A stretch of DNA of 64,000 nucleotides from positions 948,639-1,012,638 of the forward strand of contig NZ_QRGD01000001.1 of assembly GCF_003449015.1 (NCBI RefSeq). Direction: 5' to 3'. How positions within the stretch are numbered: position 1 is the first letter of the stretch; each line of letters starts with the position of its first letter. Below, piece by piece: positions 60,799 to 64,000 of the stretch. Made by a program: the position numbers and the translations under genes. A model generated the notes under the pieces. That model was not told the DNA's origin. It was given only the letters and a program-made list of their open reading frames with translations, and ran no database searches. Source of the stretch: Aureibaculum luteum. Its GTDB lineage: Bacteria > Bacteroidota > Bacteroidia > Flavobacteriales > Flavobacteriaceae.

Positions 60799-61692
60799 AT
60801 GGCAAAACAAAACTCGTCGAGAGGACGACAAGCCAAAACGTCTTCTCCGAATTCAGATTCAAAAAAGAAATCAACTACAGTAAGAAAGTCTTTTAATAAA
60901 GGTAAAACTTTTACAAAAGGTAAAGCAAATCCATATAGAAAGGACATCAGAAAAGACAGCCCAAAACAACGTCTTGAAGAGCCTACCGAAATCAGATTGA
61001 ATAAATACATTTCCAATTCTGGAATTTGTTCTCGTAGAGAGGCTGACACCTACATTAAAGCTGGAAGTGCTACTGTTAACGGTAAAGTAATTACCGAAAT
61101 GGGCTATAAAGTAAAACCGACAGATGATGTTCGTTTTGATGACGTATCAATTAATCCGGAACCAAAACGCTATGTTTTACTTAATAAACCAAAGAATTAC
61201 ATTACCACTATGGATGATGAACGTGGTAGACATACTGTAATGGAATTGGTTGGTAAAGCTACAAAAGAACGCATTTACCCAGTAGGAAGATTGGATAGAA
61301 ATACTACGGGTTTATTACTTTTCACTAACGATGGTGAAATGGCTAAAAAGCTAACACACCCAAAGCATAATATTAAAAAATTATATCATGCATCACTGGA
61401 TAAAAAATTAGCCTTAACCGATTTACAAAAAATTTCTGAGAACTTTGTACTAGAAGGTAAAATGGTTTTTGTAGATGCCATTTCTTATATAGAAAATGAA
61501 TCAAAAACAGAAATCGGTATTGAAATTCACTCTGGAAGAAACCGAATTGTTAGAAAAATATTTGAACATTTTGGATATAAAGTGACTAAATTAGACCGTG
61601 TTATTTTTGCTGGTATGACCAAGAAAAACTTACCAAGAGGACATTGGAAGCACTTAACACAGCAAGAAGTTAATAATTTGAAGATGATATAG
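60799..61692 (+). CDS. rluB: RsuA/RluB-family pseudouridine synthase
   Basis: A 297-residue RNA-modifying enzyme. The N-terminal 65 residues are basic and disordered. An S4 RNA-binding domain (about 67-125, EIRLNKYISNSGICSRREAD) follows, then the catalytic domain with GRLDRNTTGLLLFTNDGE, where Asp166 is the catalytic residue, and the motif HSGRNRIVRKIFEHFGY. This layout fits RluB/RluE-type enzymes acting on 23S rRNA. The symbol is a family match; the exact site is unknown. Its promoter may use part of the upstream MITE-like element. Confidence 0.92.
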   Translation: MAKQNSSRGRQAKTSSPNSDSKKKSTTVRKSFNKGKTFTKGKANPYRKDIRKDSPKQRLEEPTEIRLNKYISNSGICSRREADTYIKAGSATVNGKVITEMGYKVKPTDDVRFDDVSINPEPKRYVLLNKPKNYITTMDDERGRHTVMELVGKATKERIYPVGRLDRNTTGLLLFTNDGEMAKKLTHPKHNIKKLYHASLDKKLALTDLQKISENFVLEGKMVFVDAISYIENESKTEIGIEIHSGRNRIVRKIFEHFGYKVTKLDRVIFAGMTKKNLPRGHWKHLTQQEVNNLKMI

Positions 61693-61730
61693 CGTAAGTT
61701 ATCATGTTCTAAGTTCTTAATAAAAATGTC

Positions 61731-61749
61731 TCCCGACGATTCGGGATGA
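61731..61749. repeat. REP-like palindrome TCCCGACGATTCGGGATGA
   Basis: Palindrome TCCCGA-CGAT-TCGGGA, flanked by GTC and TGAG. The same extended form (GTCTC-TTCCGA-N4-TCGGGA-TGAG) occurs at 35538-35561 within the hppA terminator. It lies in the 137-base gap between the pseudouridine synthase gene and lpxB, which contains nothing else recognisable. Confidence 0.5.
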
Positions 61750-61829
61750 GTGAATTTTGAGGATGAAATCTGCAAAATTTGTATCTAAAATCACTCGTAC
61801 AAACAGTACATTAGAATAAAATATATAAA

Positions 61830-62936
61830 GTGAAATATTACATCATTGTTGGAGAAGCCTCAGGAGATTTACATGCTTCAAACCTAATGAAAGCATTGCA
61901 GAAAAAAGATGTAAATGCTGAGTTTAGGTTCTGGGGAGGAGACTTGATGGAATCCGTTGGTGGTACTTTAGTTAAGCATTATAAAGACCGGGCTTTTATG
62001 GGTTTTTCTGAAGTTATTTTCAATCTTCGTAAAATTTTAGGGCTCATTTCTTTCTGCAAAAAAGATATTGCACAATACCAACCAAATCATATTATTTTTG
62101 TTGATAATTCTGGTTTCAATTTGCGTATCGCAAAATGGGCAAAAAAAGAAGGTTTTAAAACCAACTATTATATTTCACCTCAAGTTTGGGCATCAAGAGC
62201 AAGTCGCGTAAAAGACATTAAGCGTGATATAGATAACCTGTTTGTCATCTTACCTTTTGAAGAGGCTTTTTACGAAAAATATAATTATACAGTAAATTTT
62301 GTAGGCCATCCTTTGATTGATGCTATTTCAGATAGAACACAAGTAAGTGAAAAAGCATTTCGGAAAGAATACAACCTAAACGAAAAACCTATTATAGCCC
62401 TATTACCTGGAAGTCGCAAGCAAGAAATAACCAAAATGCTTTCAGTTATGCTTAAAATGGTTGATAAATTTAAGGACTATCAATTTGTAATTGCAGGTGC
62501 ACCAAGTCAAGATTTTGAATTTTATAAACCTTTTATAAAGGAATCTGACGTTAAGTTTATTTCAAACAAAACGTATGATTTGTTATCCGTTTCATACGCT
62601 GCGTTAGTTACATCTGGTACTGCCACATTAGAAACCGCTTTGTTTAAAATACCACAAGTGGTGTGCTATAAAGCGAGTAATATATCCTATCAAATAGCTA
62701 AACGAATTATCACGTTAAAATTCATATCACTGGTCAATCTAATCATGGATCGTGAAGTAGTTACTGAACTTATTCAGCACGACTTTAACCCGAAAAGATT
62801 AGAGAAAGAACTCACTAAAATATTGGACAATAAATACAGGGAAAAGCTCTTTTTAGACTATTTTGAATTAGAAAAAAAATTAGGTGGTAAAGGTGCAAGT
62901 GATAAAGCTGCAGGGTTGATTTATAACTCTAAATAG
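61830..62936 (+). CDS. lpxB: Lipid-A-disaccharide synthase
   Basis: A 368-residue glycosyltransferase (GT19) that joins UDP-2,3-diacylglucosamine to lipid X to make the disaccharide core of lipid A. Motifs: IIVGEASGDLHASNLM at residues 4-19, FWGGDLMESVGG, YYISPQVWASRASR, VGHPLIDAI, LLPGSRKQEI and LVTSGTATLETALF. The start is a GTG at 61830, the family's usual position. This is a housekeeping outer-membrane gene. Its end overlaps the end of the convergent MATE gene by 8 bases. Confidence 0.96.
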   Translation: MKYYIIVGEASGDLHASNLMKALQKKDVNAEFRFWGGDLMESVGGTLVKHYKDRAFMGFSEVIFNLRKILGLISFCKKDIAQYQPNHIIFVDNSGFNLRIAKWAKKEGFKTNYYISPQVWASRASRVKDIKRDIDNLFVILPFEEAFYEKYNYTVNFVGHPLIDAISDRTQVSEKAFRKEYNLNEKPIIALLPGSRKQEITKMLSVMLKMVDKFKDYQFVIAGAPSQDFEFYKPFIKESDVKFISNKTYDLLSVSYAALVTSGTATLETALFKIPQVVCYKASNISYQIAKRIITLKFISLVNLIMDREVVTELIQHDFNPKRLEKELTKILDNKYREKLFLDYFELEKKLGGKGASDKAAGLIYNSK

Positions 62937-64000
62937 TAGTATTGTCCAAATACTTCTTCCTAAAAACAATCACCAATATAATTGTTCTTAAAAACATCCA
63001 AACGGTAAAGGCTATCCATATTGCATATAGTTTTAATCCGTAATGATCTCCAATTAATAACACCGGTATAAACCCTATGAATGTCGCGATTAATAGTGTA
63101 TTTCTTAACGTTACTGCCTCTGCCAAGCCTTTAAACAATCCGTCAAAAACAAAGGCAATGGCATTTAAGGGTTGCATTAATAAAACAATCCAAAATATAG
63201 CATAAAAGGAATCTAAAACTTCAACATCTTTAGAAAAAGCTTTTCCAATGGGAACATAAAATATAAAACAAATTGTGGATAATATAAATGCAATAACAAT
63301 GGCATATTTACTCAAATCGACACTTAATTTCCATAAACTTCTATAATCCTTTTCTCCTAACAATCTACCCGAAACGATGTTACCAACACTTGCATACCCA
63401 TCAATAAAAAAGGAGAAAAAAAGCCATATTTGAAATGCGATAGTTTGTGCTGCTATATAATTATTACCATAAGCAGTGGCGTAAGAATTAGCAAAATAAA
63501 TGGCAATATTTAAAGATAATGCTCTTATAAATAAGTTTAAACTCAACAATAGCAATCGTTTGATTTCCTTATTAAATGGCCATTGAAATTTTAGTTTGAA
63601 AGGAGTTTTTTTAATGAACAAATACAAAGCCATTACCGCCATAACAACTTGAGAAATAAGACTGGCATAAGCGGCACCTTCAATATGCATTGCTGGAATA
63701 AAACCCTCAATACCAAATACCAAAACAAAGTCTAAACCAACATTCAAAAGCAAGCCAGTAATACTAATTATCATAGGCCAAAACGTGTTTTGCAAACCTC
63801 TAAAAACACCAAAAATTGAAAACACTAATAACGTTAATGGTAGCCCAACCGCTCTAATCTTATAATAAGAAACTGTATAATTCAAAATAAGTCCCTCTGC
63901 ATTATAGAGTTTAAAAATAAATTCAACAAAAGCAATGGATACGAAATACAGAATAGCACTTAATGCTAAATTAATAACAATAATTTGGGTTGGTAAAGAT
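62929..64000 (-). CDS. MATE family efflux transporter, 5'-truncated by window edge
   Basis: A polytopic membrane protein. The reading frame stays open to the right-hand edge, so the start and the first helices lie outside the window; the TTG at 63885 is internal. The visible part of 357 residues has about nine helices. It includes SYYKIRAVGLPLTLLVF, the P-rich turn and basic loop RGLQNTFWP typical of MATE (DinF-like) exporters. Substrates are usually cationic drugs or metabolites, here not known. It overlaps lpxB by 8 bases tail to tail. Confidence 0.9.
   Translation of the reverse strand, partial: SLPTQIIVINLALSAILYFVSIAFVEFIFKLYNAEGLILNYTVSYYKIRAVGLPLTLLVFSIFGVFRGLQNTFWPMIISITGLLLNVGLDFVLVFGIEGFIPAMHIEGAAYASLISQVVMAVMALYLFIKKTPFKLKFQWPFNKEIKRLLLLSLNLFIRALSLNIAIYFANSYATAYGNNYIAAQTIAFQIWLFFSFFIDGYASVGNIVSGRLLGEKDYRSLWKLSVDLSKYAIVIAFILSTICFIFYVPIGKAFSKDVEVLDSFYAIFWIVLLMQPLNAIAFVFDGLFKGLAEAVTLRNTLLIATFIGFIPVLLIGDHYGLKLYAIWIAFTVWMFLRTIILVIVFRKKYLDNTTI

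Noticed and set aside
1-64000. CRISPR arrays, prophage, complete insertion sequences, replication origin
   Set aside because: No regular spacer-repeat arrays, phage structural genes, transposase genes or DnaA-box clusters were seen on reading through the window.

Overview
The window is AT-rich chromosomal DNA from a member of the Bacteroidota, almost certainly the family Flavobacteriaceae. The evidence is: a type IX secretion C-terminal sorting domain, TonB-dependent receptors with a carboxypeptidase-like N-terminal domain, LytTR two-component pairs, DUF4270 and DUF3108 proteins, a GYDIA-family GHMP kinase, a mevalonate gene cluster, and many promoters of the Bacteroidota type (-7 box TAnnTTTG). 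Shine-Dalgarno sites are nearly absent. No phage, plasmid, insertion-sequence transposase or CRISPR array is visible.

Layout. 1-2.9 kb: 3' end of an S41 peptidase, a short FAD protein, MarC, DUF3109. 3.0-13 kb: a LytTR regulator/sensor pair, then an accessory run of small secreted proteins and lipoproteins, one decayed gene and a large beta-helix T9SS cargo protein. Three 21-bp-spaced repeats between the regulator and the run suggest that the regulator activates it. 13-18 kb: OmpX-like barrel, nrdB-nrdA and an RDD protein. 18-28.5 kb: a phosphate-acquisition region holding an Na/Pi cotransporter, a PiT transporter with an OprO/P-like porin, and a TonB receptor with a beta-helix lipoprotein. 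Two of these operons carry four TTAAC-like repeats with an 11-bp period, resembling Pho boxes. 28.7-38.7 kb: pgi, an M23 peptidase, DUF3108, tryptophan 2,3-dioxygenase, tilS, and membrane-bound plus soluble pyrophosphatases. 38.8-41.4 kb: tRNA-Leu(CAA), prs, rplY, pth. 41.4-45.7 kb: a minus-strand operon of a glycogen-synthase-like protein, DUF4270 lipoprotein and glmS. 45.8-50.8 kb: panC, panD, a flippase-like membrane protein, GYDIA kinase, a HI0933-type flavoprotein and an AlkB-like dioxygenase. 50.8-54.7 kb: a serine hydrolase, an ExbB-like protein and a second LytTR pair. 54.8-64 kb: EamA transporter, mvaD, a YwqK-like protein, mevalonate kinase, a UbiA prenyltransferase, a nitrilase, a 162-bp MITE-like element, an RluB-type pseudouridine synthase, lpxB and a MATE transporter cut by the window edge.

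How the genes fit together. Phosphate is a recurring theme: outer-membrane uptake (porin and TonB receptor), two inner-membrane importers with PhoU-like tails, and two pyrophosphatases that return Pi from PPi. A second theme is isoprenoid precursor synthesis: mvaD, mevalonate kinase, a candidate phosphomevalonate kinase (GYDIA) and a prenyltransferase. The most novel signals are regulatory and structural: the 21-bp LytTR-type repeats, the 11-bp Pho-like repeats at two phosphate operons, the MITE-like element, and a recurring trap in which a TTG inside a -7 promoter box imitates a start codon at five genes.
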